Source: Krasilnikovozyma curviuscula
Taxonomy: Eukaryota; Basidiomycota; Tremellomycetes; Cystofilobasidiales; Mrakiaceae
Reading direction: 5' to 3'
DNA length: 64,000 nucleotides
NCBI GenBank assembly: GCA_014825775.1
Contig: MVAQ01000007.1
Coordinates: forward strand, 153,960-217,959
Shown here piece after piece: positions 32,912 through 44,851 of the stretch. The notes below the pieces were generated by a model that was given only the letters and a program-made list of their open reading frames with translations, made no database searches and had not been told where the DNA came from. A program made the position numbers and the translations under genes. Within the stretch, counting starts at the first letter, position 1. Each line of letters begins with the position of its first letter.

Positions 32912-35652
32912 ATGACCATCCCCTCCTCACCAGGTTCTTCATCTCATGTGCAGCTACCGGCAGTTAGCAGTACAACCTCAGGATATACAGCATCAGTGCA
33001 AGCGTCTGCTAGCTCCAGTTCGAATTGGCATTCGGTGCGACCCTGGACACCCAGAACTCTAACGCTTCAAATCCTTCAGGTAACCTCCCTTAGCATAGCA
33101 TTTATGCTTTCATCCACACCCTCTTCAACGTTAGCATCCACTCTCACTCCAAGTGCCACGAATCTCAGCTTGCTGGCTGGAGGTACCGGCCACTCGAGCG
33201 CCAGTGCAAAATCGAGCAAACATGGAGCTAGAGGAAGACGAAGGAAGAAGGGTAGCAGTAAAGTGGCTTCTACTACTGGTACATCATCTGGCTCTCTGGA
33301 TCACAAAGGAGATAAACATCACTTTGGGCTAGATCTAGGTCACGGAAATGATGATTTCTCAGAGGACGACGAGGCATACTACGAAGGCGATTCGATATCT
33401 GGAACGACTACGCTAGTGCCATCAGGTGGTGCATCTGATGAGTTCTATGTAAATAGCGGAAATGATGGTAGTGGTGCTTCATTCGCTACGTTGCTGAGCA
33501 AAGGCGTGGTCGTCAGTGTCAATGGCCAAGCGTGGAGAGAGGTTGTAGCTCATGTCCTGGGAGAGTGGGAAGACGAAGCGGTGGTCATTGTCTATGGTCT
33601 CAGGTTCGCACTTCCTACTTGTATTGCACATTCAAACTTCAGAGCTGATACGAGGGCTCCCTCCTCTCGCACTCACTATCAATCTCAGCCCTGGGCGAGA
33701 ATACACAATTGAGCTCGGCCTAGTAGGAGAGGAAGCTCACCCTATAACTGCTGCTGCATCAACTCGGAGTGTTGAACCTCTGACTAGTAAGTGTCCCTGT
33801 TTGGCTATGCTTGGTGCTATCTGAGTTCAATTGTTCGCTCGGTCATTCGCAGCAAACCCATCGTCCACTTTAAATACATCTCTATCAGCAAACCACCTCT
33901 CCGGTACCTCTACACCTCCTCGTTCTAGGGCAAACTCTTTAAGATCTCGATCGAGAGCCAATTCAGCGTCGTCACCTCTGAGCGGCACTCCTATTGGCAT
34001 ACCGGACAGCATCGTCATTTCGGAACAGCCATCTCCGTCTGATCCTCCAGGTTCTGAAGAACCTGCTTCAACACCAGCTCCTCCTTCTCGACCTTCATCA
34101 CCCCCTCAACTCTCTGTCGAATCTCACATATCCACCCTCCGAATCGCGTTATCCCTTTCACAGGCAGAAAACTCCTCGCTTCTTAACCTTCTCAAGACGA
34201 CGCGTAAAAACACCCAAAAGACGGATTCGGCTCTTCGTACAGAGATCACTACACTCCAACGAGCGCTGGAGAAAACGTCGAGTACCGATTCGAGAGCACG
34301 ACAGAAGGTTTTGGCCTTGCAGGAAACGGTCAAGCGTACCCATGCCGGTGCTATTGAATCCGAGAAGGAAGCAGAGAGTGTTGATGAAGGATTGGATGCG
34401 TTGAAGGCGCAGGAAGAGACTGTCAAGAAGGAATGGGAATCGGTAGATCAATGGGTGAAGGGCGTTGAAGAGGATGAGAGTGCAAAAGTGGAGGAAAACA
34501 AACGCATGTTGGAAAAATGGGATGCTGAAATTGTGTCGCTGGCTGGAAAGGTTGAAAAAGTCAGTTGCTCCTGGTGTATTCTCCATTTCGACTTGCTGAC
34601 CGGATGTGTTTATCATTCTCCAACAGATTGAAATCAAGCGAGACCGAGCAGAACATGACGTTCGTGTCCTAGAAGCAAGATTGATGGAGCTTGAGAAGGA
34701 AAAGGAGGATATCGCGTCTGGCACGCATCCAATATTTCAACAACGCCAAGAAGCTCTTCATCAGCAACACCACCATCAGCAACAAAATCATGGCCGTTCC
34801 AGATTCGACAACCATGGTAATCACGGCCACCATTTCTCAGTCACTGCGAGGACCCAGTCACCCTCTCGATTTGGTCGAGGAGGACACCACCCTGTCAACA
34901 CCCACCGAAACCATTTCCCTCATCACAGCCATCATATCAACAATCACCACCAGCAACAGAGGCCGTTTCAGGTCATCAGACCGGCCCCTGGATCAGCTTC
35001 GTCTGCGTTCAGCACATCGCCTTCTCTAGCGGCTTCTATTCCAGTGACGGCAGCAGGTGGTCTTCGACCTTCTGGATTCCCAACACCTAGAGCTGTGTCA
35101 GCTGGAAACGCACCATCTCCACAATCGGCACCGGTAACTCAGTCGACCTTCTCGCCATTCGACTCTCCTGCCAACAACAACGCGTCCACGAACTCTGCTC
35201 CAGGAAGTGCTGGAGGAGGACGACGACCCAATCCAACTGCCTCACCCTTCTCGCCGTCGTTTGCGTCTTCAAACCCCACATCAGCAATGAACTCTGGTGG
35301 ACACTCACCACATCTAAACGCTTCAACCTCCAGTTCCTCCTCAATTCAAGGCAGCAGCGCGCAACAACCTGCGTTCCCTCCACTGCCGACATCCGCTGGT
35401 TCGAGCCCTGCATACTCACGCCCTTCTCCAGTTGGTGGAATTGGATCCAGTGGGACCGGGACGACCATCAGTCTAGCTAACGTCGTCAAAGGGCCTTCAC
35501 CGCCGCCTTCCATATCGTCTGCGCGCGCCAACAGCCATTTTGCGAACGCCGTAGGAGGTTCTCTGGCGGCTGGTATCCCGCTTCCATTGAGCCCCACGGA
35601 AGAGAATAGTACAGCTGCTCGTCAGTCGATGGGCGTTATTGGTAGTCCATAG
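32912..35652 (+). CDS. Large low-complexity coiled-coil protein, possibly AcrB-like
   Basis: The start MTIPSSPGSSSHVQLPAVSS at 32912 is chosen as the first ATG followed by coding-like sequence; 32760 is also in frame. Order: a Ser-rich head; a hydrophobic patch (TLQILQVTSLSIAFML); a Lys/Arg cluster (GARGRRRKKGSS); an acidic stretch; then a folded-looking module VVVSVNGQAWREVVAHVLGE with AVVIVYGLSPGREYTIELGL spliced over an intron, which resembles a fibronectin type III-like strand pair. Next comes a long heptad-rich coiled coil (about 34110-34700, for example ISTLRIALSLSQAENSSLLN), then a His/Gln-rich part and a long Ser/Pro/Ala/Asn-rich tail. The layout reminds me of fungal proteins called AcrB or 'ubiquitination network signalling', but this is weak. 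Function unknown. Confidence 0.6.
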
Positions 35653-35939
35653 CTGTTCACAATGTACCTGCTTTTCATTTTTTCCCTTTTCGAAGCGCTG
35701 TGAGTAGAGAAATGGGAAAGCTCCGCGGCGTTGAGTTCGGCTTCAAGAAAGATCTCTTTGCCGAGTCAGATCTCTGTGTGTCGACCGAGAAGTGGCCAAG
35801 AATTCAAAACAACGCCGGTTAGCTCGCAATGACGTCTTCGCTTCCTCGTTGAACTTTCCTTAGAAAAGTCGACCAGCGTTTCCCCTTCCAACCACATTAA
35901 CCTCATCATTTTCACCTCCTTGGTTTAAACAACCCCCAG

Positions 35940-37102
35940 ATGGTAACCAGAGTGCCCTTTTTATCGCAGCAGATTCCCTCAGCGTCGTTCGTCCCAGGCC
36001 TTGTCGCCCTGTCGTTCAGCACAGGCATCATAGACGCTTCATCCTATGCAGGTTAGTGACGGCTAAACACCAACTCTTCTTTTCCAACTTCTTGACTGAT
36101 GTCTGTTTTCTCCTTTAGGTGCGTGACATTTCCCTTTTACTTAACGAGAAGAGCTTACTTAACTTTTAGTTGAAAACAAACCAGATTTCGGCCAGTTCAG
36201 TTCAAACATTACTGGAAACGTCGTCCTCTTGTTTCTCTCCATTGCGAGATTCGACGCTCGTTCCCATCTAAGAAACACGGGGGCGTCACTAGCTGCCTTC
36301 TGGATCTTTGGCTTCTGCTTCGGCTGGTACACACCCTTCCCTCATAGACCTCTCTTTCATTTCTAAATCAATGCACTAGCTAAAATTTATTCTCGATACG
36401 TGTACAGGATTGGACACTCTCTGGGTGACAGACGCAAAGTCTGGGTGGTCTCCTCGTCTGCAATCTCCACCGCCCTCTCGCTCGTCCCCGCCATCCTCTT
36501 GTATACCAAAACTTTCCTTCCCGATGTCAACTACTCTTTGTCATGGCTCGTCATGGGGTTGTTGTCTGCGAGTGCAGGCGCACAGCTAGCGTTAGCGAGG
36601 AACTGTGGGATCGCCTCGATCCCAACTGCCGTCGTACGTACACATCCGTCATCTGTCGAAGAACGATGCATAGAGAATTTTGATTTTGACTTTTTTGAGA
36701 GGACAGGTTACGAGTCCGTCGATTGACTTCCTGACTGATAACCAGCTCTTCAGCTGGTCTTTCCGAGGAAAGGAAGTGCGCGAACGCAACCGTCGGTTTG
36801 GACATTTGGCTGGTTTCTTCTTGGGCTGCCTAGTGTGAGTCCAATCCTTTGGCTTCTACCCCCCTTTTTTTCTGACAACGTCTCATGTTGATAGGGGATC
36901 TTATATGAGGCAGTATTCGCGGACAGAAGCTGTCTATTTGCTTGGTGCGCTCATCAAGGCATGCGTGACGGTGTACCTGGCGTGTCAAAGGCCTGAAATG
37001 CCGAAAGTAAGTCCTCTTCTCACACCGCAAACCATCACTGTGTGTCACGTTTCATCTACTGACGGAACTGCTCTCATTCAGTCGAAGCTGGAACAAGCAT
37101 AG
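35940..37102 (+). CDS. DUF1275 (YoaK-like) multi-pass membrane protein
   Basis: Membrane protein of about 260 residues. The pattern is FVPGLVALSFSTGIIDASSY, then FGQFSSNITGNVVLFLSIAR, then SLAAFWIFGFCFGWIGHSLG, then VWVVSSSAISTALSLVPAIL, then SLSWLVMGLLSASAGAQLAL and RNCGIASIPTAVVTSP. The G-x-x-D-A-x-S-Y and x-N-x-T-G-N blocks and the A-G-A-Q helix are the DUF1275 signature. About six transmembrane helices. Five short introns; the last exon is seven codons. The biochemical role of the family is not known to me. Convergent with the dehydrogenase gene (108 bp between stops). Confidence 0.78.
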
Positions 37103-37210
37103 ATGTAATTCATTTGATCCTTGCATTTAGAGACACTACACCACCTAATACGCTAATCATTCCAACAACCAATTCAGTCAAAAGTTCGATCACTGATAGC
37201 CGCAAATACT

Positions 37211-38221
37211 TCAAGACTTGTTCTTCTGCTCCTCATTGACAATCTTCGCGCCTTTGACGTTCATGTACCTGAACCACAGCGTCTTGTTCTCATCCCCGTT
37301 TAAAGCCGCATTCTATCCCACCAGCAAAAGCCAGCTTTGCAACAACCTTAGCAAAATCATAAGGTGAAAGAAAGAAAGGACTCACGACGACAGCAGCTGC
37401 CATCCACCCTCCTGGCTGGGCCAACATCCTTCCCACTATTGCGGGCGAGAGCAACCTCGTCCTCCATGTATCCTGTTGCATGACGAAGCTTGGCATGAAC
37501 GCGTAGAAGTCTATGTTAGACTTCGTCTGGGAGAGGGCATCGAGGTCGTTGAGCCACTGGCCAGACGTCTTGCGGAGGTGCGACAGAAACCAGACCGACT
37601 GAGATTGGTCGCGGACCATGACCATTCCTCCTGTTTAATGATATCATCAGTTCTTAGAAATTTAAGGGAAAGAGGAGGTAGAGACTGAAGGTATAGACTG
37701 ACCGACCATCATGAACCGGAAGAGCTTCCCTTCGGTCCCTAACGTGCTTCGCTGGGCTGCCACTGCATCAATGAATTGTTTCGGGTAGTGCGTTGCTACA
37801 GTCGCCTTTTCTTCATTCGACACTTCTCGGGACGCAAGGTTTCCCAGACTCCTGCAAATACGTAACCAGAAAGAACCAGATCAATCAAACTGTACAATAT
37901 CAGCCATGAGTAGTGAGTAGCTAGAGCTCACCAGATACAAGCATCTGCATCCCCTATCTCCTTCAGTACCTCCTCAGGATACTGCTCACCAAAGTCCTTG
38001 ACAATGAGTACCTTGAGCTTTTGGTGCGTCTGAGACTCGGGCAGGGGCTTCCTCGACAAGGCGACGAGGGAAGTGATCTCTTTGAGCTGGAGGCAGCGGG
38101 TGAGAATGTGTCCACCGATGGAACCTGTCGAGCCTGTAAGGATGACCTTCATTTCTATGGGCGTTACGTCGGCTGAGAAGGGGGGGGGGGATTTGGAATC
38201 AGCGCTGTTCTCAATGGACAT
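37211..38221 (-). CDS. Atypical short-chain dehydrogenase, NAD(P)-binding Rossmann protein
   Basis: The N-terminal core MKVILTGSTGSIGGHILTRC carries the dinucleotide motif GxTGxxG. VALSRKPLP follows as the second strand. Exon 2 reads SLGNLASREVSNEEKATVAT with LFRFMMV, and exon 3 reads SQSVWFLSHLRKTSGQWLND, then YAFMPSFVMQQDTWRTR with GRMLAQPGGWMAA. The end is ALNGDENKTLWFRYMNVKG. This is the layout of NAD(P)-binding proteins of the HTATIP2/NmrA-like type, without the YxxxK of classical dehydrogenases at an obvious place. Two in-frame ATGs occur: at 38221, and 23 codons later just before KVILTG. A run of 11 G on the plus strand (38180-38190) lies between them. Substrate unknown. Confidence 0.72.
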
Positions 38222-39483
38222 ACGAGAGAGAAGTCAAAGAGCTTGCTTCAACGCAGCTCACGACCCAATCCAGTCAGATCGTAGGATACCAGTAGCTTAC
38301 TTACTGTGTAGATAAAAATTGACTGTGAAAGTTACGGGAAACTTTTCAAGAGAGAAACAGTCCGCCTTTTATACGTTGTCCGATGGGCAGTAGAGGAGGG
38401 CGGCGTCGGGTTGCTCACGCTGACCGCTGCCCTGCCCGGTGTCCTCTCAGTTTCTGATGCCTCACGAATTCCCGATGTAAATGATCGCCGTCTCAATTCC
38501 AGTAATGTAAATGTTTTGATGCTCTGGTTTCCTACATAACGAACTTGTTATCCTTTCCCATATAGAATCTTGTGCTGTCTGCAAAGAATGGGGAAGACAA
38601 CGCCCTGGGAGCCAGCGCCACTGGATTTTTTCTTTCAATTGTAAACTTGTCGGTATACTATGCAAGACCATTCGACTCCCTTTGCCCCAAGATAAGGAGA
38701 TTGTACTGGTTGTTGGAAGTAAGAAGGCACCTAGGATAGGCCTTATAGAGGTGGACCACAGTACGAATCGCGGAGTCTTTGCTTCTGTTTTGAGTGGTCA
38801 TGTCGCTGTGTGAGGACATCACAGTCTAAAAATTCACTGCTCAAATTCGATGTATTTGTGTTTATCTGCGGGAGACCTTAAGAGAAGGAGATCCACGTTG
38901 AGTCCACTCTAACCGATGAGATGTCGACAAGTGGGATTTGAGCATTTGTCGCTAAACTATCTGCAGAATTAGAGATTCCTTCTATCTTATTTTAGAATCA
39001 TTGCATCTCCCACCACTGTTCCTTTCTTATCCTCAAGCCACCAACGAAGCAAGCCAGGACATCAGCGCCGCCAGTGGCTCCAGCCCCTGCTGACAAAAAG
39101 CAAACAAACGATAAGTGTCTCAACAGTGCGTCAAGGAACAAGCTTCTACTCAGGGTTATATCCTCACAGTACTATCCAGATATCTAGCTACTACATCATC
39201 ATCTTCAAAATATCTCTACGCCACTTTGGTCCAAAACGTGCCACCGAAATTTCTCAAGGCCAGAGAAATTGAAACGACTTTAGTGGTTGGCCCTTACCCT
39301 ACCTTCCCCTCTCCCGTCCCTCCTTCCTAAGGTAATCCTCTTATCCCTTAAGAGGATTCTCTTTCCCTTCCCAAATACCTCCTTAGGTCTCCCAGTAACG
39401 CGTGAGGCTATCTTCCCAATCCCACCCACACAAAAACTTTCAGATCCCACCCAACTCCAAAAAAAAGTTGTCAAAAGATAATC
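38222..39483. promoter_or_regulatory. Divergent spacer and long EF-3 leader/promoter
   Basis: 1.26 kb between the dehydrogenase and EF-3 starts. The 180 bp before EF-3 are C/T-rich on the plus strand (about 39295-39480), as in promoters and leaders of highly expressed fungal translation genes. A perfect 10-bp inverted repeat lies at 39334-39358. No other gene is supported. Confidence 0.45.
39334..39358 (+). repeat. Perfect 10-bp inverted repeat upstream of EF-3
   Basis: The arms AATCCTCTTA (39334-39343) and TAAGAGGATT (39349-39358) are exact reverse complements with a 5-nt loop (TCCCT). The element ends 125 nt before the EF-3 start codon, so it may be a leader hairpin or a dimer-binding site. 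Confidence 0.6.
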
Positions 39484-42400
39484 ATGTCTGCTGTCGACGC
39501 TGCTACCATCCCTGGACTGTTGGAGAACGTCTCCAAGGCTGCTGATGCCGTTCAGGCTAAGAGTCGTGCTGGTGAGTCTTTCCTGCTTGCTTTAAGGAGC
39601 ATTTAGATTTTGGGCGGACACCGTTGGATTAGAGCATGGTCCCGCAAAATGACCTACAATATGGGAGGATTTGGAGATCTCAAAAGGGGACTGAATGTTA
39701 GATCTGCTAAGGGCATGGAATCTCAAGCATGAAATTCAAGCATCTGATGGGATGACTCTCCACAAAGAAGCGTCGTACCGCAACTGCTGACTGACTTTCC
39801 CTTCACCCCACACCTTCCTCTTCTTGTCGCAGACGAACTCTCTCTCGCTATCAAGAAGGGCAATTACACCTCTCTTGGATCCTTCGGTATCCTCGAGACG
39901 CTCCACGGCTGGTGCAACGGCAAGGATGCGAAGTTGCGCGAGTACGGACCAATCACGATCGGTCGCTTCATCGTCAATTTGGGTACTGGCTGCGAAGCTC
40001 CTTTCCTTTTCCTCCTTCCGACGCTCTTCAACAACCTGAGCGACAAAGAGAAGGAGATCCGTGTTCCCTCGCAATCAGCTATCAACTCGTTCATCAAGGT
40101 CGTCCCAGCTGAAGCTATTAGACAGGTCCTTGCTATCTTCAGAGATACTCTGGAGGAGACTAAAGGTTGGAAGTCGAAAGTTGGTGTTTTGAAGGCTATT
40201 GAAGGCTTGATCAAGGAAGACTCGCAGATCCAAATCGCTGATGAGTTGGTCAACACCATCCCTGTCGTTGAGCACGCTATGCACGATACCAAGGCTGATG
40301 TGAGTCAACAAAACAAAACTCTCTAAGCCAACAGTAAGTGGTCAATGGAGCCATCTGACTTACCTCTTTTGTCTCTGCAGGTTGCTACTGCCGCCACCAA
40401 GTGTGCCAGAGCTCTCTGTGGAACCCTCGTCAACCCTGATTTGAGGCCCCACCTTGACCTCCTCGTTGCCTCCATGGCATCCCCAGCTTCCGTCCCATCC
40501 ACCATCAAGACGCTTTCCAGTACTACCTTCGTCGCTGAGGTCAACGCTCCAGTTCTTGCTGTGATGGTCCCTCTCCTCCTCCGTGCCCTCAAGGAGAGAT
40601 CGACCGATACCACCAGAATGTCCTGCGTCGTTATCGCTAACTTGGTCAAATTGGTCAGAGATCCTAAGGTCGCTGCGAGATACTTGTCCGTCCTTGTTCC
40701 TGGCATTGACAACATTACCGCCAGTCACGCTTTCCCTGAGGTGAGTCATATCATATCCTACTATTTTCGTAATCACTGAACTGCTCTGACTAACATCTCC
40801 TGTCTGTCTCATAATTATTCAGATCCGTGCCTTTGCTAAGACAGCTCAAGATGTTCTTAAGACCTCTGGTGCTTCTGCAACCGCAGAGATTCCAGCCGCC
40901 AGAGATGTCAATGCGTCCGTCATCTCCGCCCTTACCATCCTCTTGCCCACACTTCCAATCGCCAACTTGCCAGCCAACCCAGTGCTGCCACTCACCAAGT
41001 GCATGCCAAACGACCCCACCCTTGCGCAGACACTGCAGTACGTCGGCGGCATGATTGCAGACCTCACCGAAGAACGCAACTTCAATAAGGACATCTGGGT
41101 CGGTCGCGCCCTTGGAAACTACATTGGCTGGTTTATCGGCTCTGGTTTAAAGTCGGGAGGCAAGGAAGTCGCGGAGAAGGCGCTCGAGCGGTTCATCGAG
41201 GTCGATGCGTCGCTGTACGCCGCCGACGAGGTCGACGACGGTACCGAGGGCGAGCTGTTGTGCAACATCATGTTTTCCCTTGCGTATGGTGGTCTTTTAC
41301 TTCTCAACCACACCAAGCTGAGGTTGCACAGAGGTCACAGATACGGTATCTGTGCTGGAAACGGAAAGGGTAAGAGTACCCTCATGAAGGCCATCAGAGA
41401 TGGTAAAGTCGAGGGCTTCCCTACTCAGGATCAGCTCAAGACATTGATGGTCGAGCATGCCCTCCAGGGCGAGGACACTGGTGCCCCAATCCTCAACTTC
41501 CTTGCCTCCGGTCAGTCTCTCATTCTCTCTTGTTGCCATTGTTATCGTTCACTAACTGATATTTTTTTTTCTCTTTTTGTTGCAGATAAGAACCTCGCTG
41601 ATGTCTCCCGTGACGTGATTGCTGCTCAGCTCAGAGAAGTCGGCTTTACCGATGAAAAACAAAAGGACTCCGTCTCGACCCTTTCTGGTGGTTGGAAGAT
41701 GAAGCTCGAGTTGGCTCGTGCCATCTTGGTTGGTGCTGATATCTTGTTGCTGGATGAGCCTACCAATCACTTGGGTGAGTTATTTCTCAGTCTGACTTCG
41801 CTTTTGTGACATCATTGACTGATTCGTTTTTATGTATCAGATGTTGGTTCCGTCGCTTGGTTAGAAAAGTACTTGTGCTCCAAGACCAATGTCACCTGTC
41901 TTATTGTCTCCCACGACTCTGGATTCTTGGATAACGTTTGTACTGACATCGTAGGTTCCGCTTCTTTTCTGCTCGTGGGGTTCATTGACCCAGCCGCTGA
42001 CTGCTCTTGGATGTTATTGTAGATGCACTACGAAGATAAGAAGCTTGCTTACTACAAGGGTAACCTTTCCAAGTTTGTCGAAAGGGTTCCAGAGGCTAAG
42101 TCATACTACACCCTCGCCGCCACCTCCATCAAGTTCCAGTTCCCTCCTCCAGGTTCATTGATGGGTGTCCGATCCAACACCAGAGCCATCATGAAGCTCT
42201 CTCACTGTAATTTCACGTATCCAGGTGCTTCCAAGCCATCGCTGTACGATGTCTCATGTGCTTTAACCCTCTCGTCTCGTGTCGGTATTCTGGGACCCAA
42301 CGGTGCTGGTAAATCTACTCTCATCAAGCTCTTGACTGGTGAATCCGTTCCTCAGGATGGAAAGGTTGAGAAGCACCCGGCTCTCCGTGTCGGTTACGTT

Positions 42401-43560
42401 GCTCAGCACGCTTTCCATCATCTGGAACAGCACTTGGAGAAGACCCCTGTTGCTTACATGTGAGTCTCACTTTAGTCTATTTCGTCATTATAGTCTGATT
42501 CTGACTTCTTGTCTTGCAGTCAATGGCGTTTCCAGGATGGTCACGACAGAGAGGTCCTTGAGAAGGCCACTCGTGTCCTCACTGAAGAAGACAAGGCTCA
42601 GATGGAAGTTGAAATCATCGGAAAGACTGGTGAAGCTAGAAAGGTTGAAATGATCATGGGTAGACAGAAGTTGAAGAAGACGTTCCAATACGAAATCAAA
42701 TGGAGGGGTCACACTCACAAGGACAATTCTTGGTTGGCCAGAGATATTTTGATGGAGAAGGGTTTCTCTAAGTTGGTTCAGCAGTTCGATGACATTGAAT
42801 CTTCTAGAGGTGAGGCACTTCATTCGCTTTCCGTCTTGCGTCGCGCTCAAATAATCTGACCAACATACTTGCTCTCATGGCAGAGGGTGCCGGTTCCAGA
42901 GACAATGCAGCTCATTTGATCAAGAAGCACTTGATGGATGTCGGTCTCGAAGGTGATCATGCCATGTACTCTGAAATCAAGGGTCTCTCCGGTGGACAGA
43001 AGGTCAAAGTCGTCATTGCCGCTACCCTCTGGAATAACCCTCAGGTCCTCATTCTTGATGAGCCTACCAACTTCTTGGACCGTGAGGCTCTTGGTGGTCT
43101 TTCCGTTGCCATTAGAGATTGGGGAGGAGCTGTTTGTATCATTTCGCACAATATGGAGTTTGTCAACGCTTTGTGTCCTGAGGTGAGTTGTAAACTTTCT
43201 TCTTACTGTAGAAACAAGCCTTGACTAAACAAAACCCTCATTTATTGGCAGATCTGGAACGTGGATGCTGGAAGACTCACTCACATGGGTAAGAAAGCTT
43301 TGGTCGAAGATGCTTTCGACGACAAGTCCGTCAGCAATACCCCAGCAGAGACTCCAGCCGCTTCAAGAGTTGCAAGCACCACAACGACTCCAGCTGGATC
43401 TGACAACGATATGGATATGTCGAAGATCACGAAAGTCAAGACTAAGAAGAAGAAGATGTCGCGTAATGATCTCAAGGCACAGGAGGTCCGAAGACAACAG
43501 AGGAAGCTTCACTGGTTGTCATACGGAGGAGAACGAGAACCAGATACTGATGACGAATAA
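39484..43560 (+). CDS. TEF3: Translation elongation factor 3 (ABC-F ATPase)
   Basis: Fungal ribosome ATPase that clears the E-site tRNA. After a short N-terminal exon, HEAT-like repeats (LGSFGILETLHGWCNGKDAK onwards) run to about 41000 and a four-helix part follows. ABC domain 1 has Walker A ICAGNGKGKSTLMK, signature TLSGGWKMKLEL and Walker B ILLLDEPTNHL. ABC domain 2 has ILGPNGAGKSTLIKLL, then a chromodomain-like insert (TFQYEIKWRGHTHKDNSWLA), then GLSGGQKVKVVIA and LILDEPTNFLDREAL. The basic tail KVKTKKKKMSRNDLK precedes the TAA at 43558. Codons are strongly biased to C-ending forms, as expected for an abundant protein. About ten introns; one follows DEPTNHL directly. Symbol given as the general fungal name. 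Confidence 0.93.
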
Positions 43561-43921
43561 GCCGAGAAGATTTGTGGATGTGCGGCTTATTCAGCAGGTT
43601 TTTGAACCGCAAACCTGATACGTAAGTTGTTTTCTTGTCATTTTAAGGCTTCCTCATAAAACTGACCCCGTCTTCTATTCTGATACCTTTGAAGTGATGA
43701 CGAATAGATTTATTGTATCTCTTAATACCCTTGGATTGCGTTGTGTCCATAAAAGCCCATAGCCTCTCACTATCTTAATCTTCCATACCATCACCTTTTC
43801 TTCTACACGCAATCATTTCGCATGCCTTGGCATTGCCTTTTTTTCTGGTTTAGATGGGAATTCATGATTTTTTTGTTCCCATTTCATTGAGCGTGTCTGG
43901 CAAAATCATTTTAGCTCAGCT
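43561..43921. other. EF-3 3' region
   Basis: T-rich 3' flank of EF-3 and the leader of the next small gene. Nothing else is seen. Confidence 0.3.
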
Positions 43922-44479
43922 ATGACAAGTTGTTACACTCGCTGCTCCGTTTCAAAGAGCTTTGATGCGAAGCCATTTGAAGCGACACATATCGTTGCAG
44001 AAGAGGAAAAGATTGAAATAAACTTTCCAAGAACGTTTGCTTCTAATACTGGTCCAGGTAAGGAAGACATCGACGGCAGGTTGCTGGCGAAGGAGGTCAA
44101 ACCCCACATGGAACTTATAGCAAGCAATGGGAACTCGCCTTGTCCTTCCTCGGTAACTTCGAGTAGGCTGCAAGCTACACTTGACAACAGAGGTAAGCTT
44201 TGCTCTGTCCAGCCTCCAATCCATTCTGAACCTCATCTGCCTTTCCCTCCTCTCTCCCTCATTGAAACACGGCAAACTCCTTTATGACCACAGAACCTTT
44301 GAAAAGGTGCTTGAATGAAGATCTCGTCAGATGTGAAAGGTATAGTAAGTTTCCGTCAATGCTTGGTGGGCGGCGCTTACTGCGCGAACTCTTATGTTCT
44401 ATTTTTCTTACCAGTAACCTCCAGCTCTCCAAAGTCCAGCAGAACGCATCGTCTCCTAGTCTCTTGCCTGCCAGGATGA
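43922..44479 (+). CDS. Small protein of unknown function, three exons
   Basis: Starts MTSCYTRCSVSKSFDAKPFE and continues THIVAEEEKIEINFPRTF. It is spliced (GTAAGC...ACAG, about 44192-44291) to EPLKRCLNEDLVRCERY and again (GTAAGT...CCAG, about 44345-44414) to a short Ser-rich end at the TGA at 44477. About 128 residues with scattered cysteines. Both introns have strong donors and acceptors and keep the frame, which favours a real gene over noise. I do not recognise it. It sits between EF-3 and a membrane protein in the same direction and could also be a long non-coding 5' region of the latter. Confidence 0.4.
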
Positions 44480-44851
44480 AGTCAGATTATTCTTCTGGGT
44501 GTGTCTAACCCCGTTCCACAACAGCAAATGAAGAGCCGCCATTTCCGACTCTGCTTCAATTTATCGTTTCTGGAGTATTGGCAACTTTGAGATGACATCC
44601 AGGGAACATGTGAAAGGTCTTCCACGTGTGTGGGGTAACAAGCTTAGGTCATTCTTGATGTTTGCGCTCGAGTCGGAGACGTCGACGTGGAATGTCTTGT
44701 CGTTCAGCTGCCCCCTGTAATCAGAAACAGTCCTCAAACAGCTGCTCTAGTGCTTTTGGGTGCCAACTAGAACTCCCAGATCTTCCCAGCTCAAAATCAA
44801 ATCTAACCTTCAGCCCCTCATTCACCTTCATCCCACCCGCCAAGGAACGAA
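44480..44851. other. Spacer upstream of the membrane protein gene
   Basis: 372 bp; no supported gene. Confidence 0.3.
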
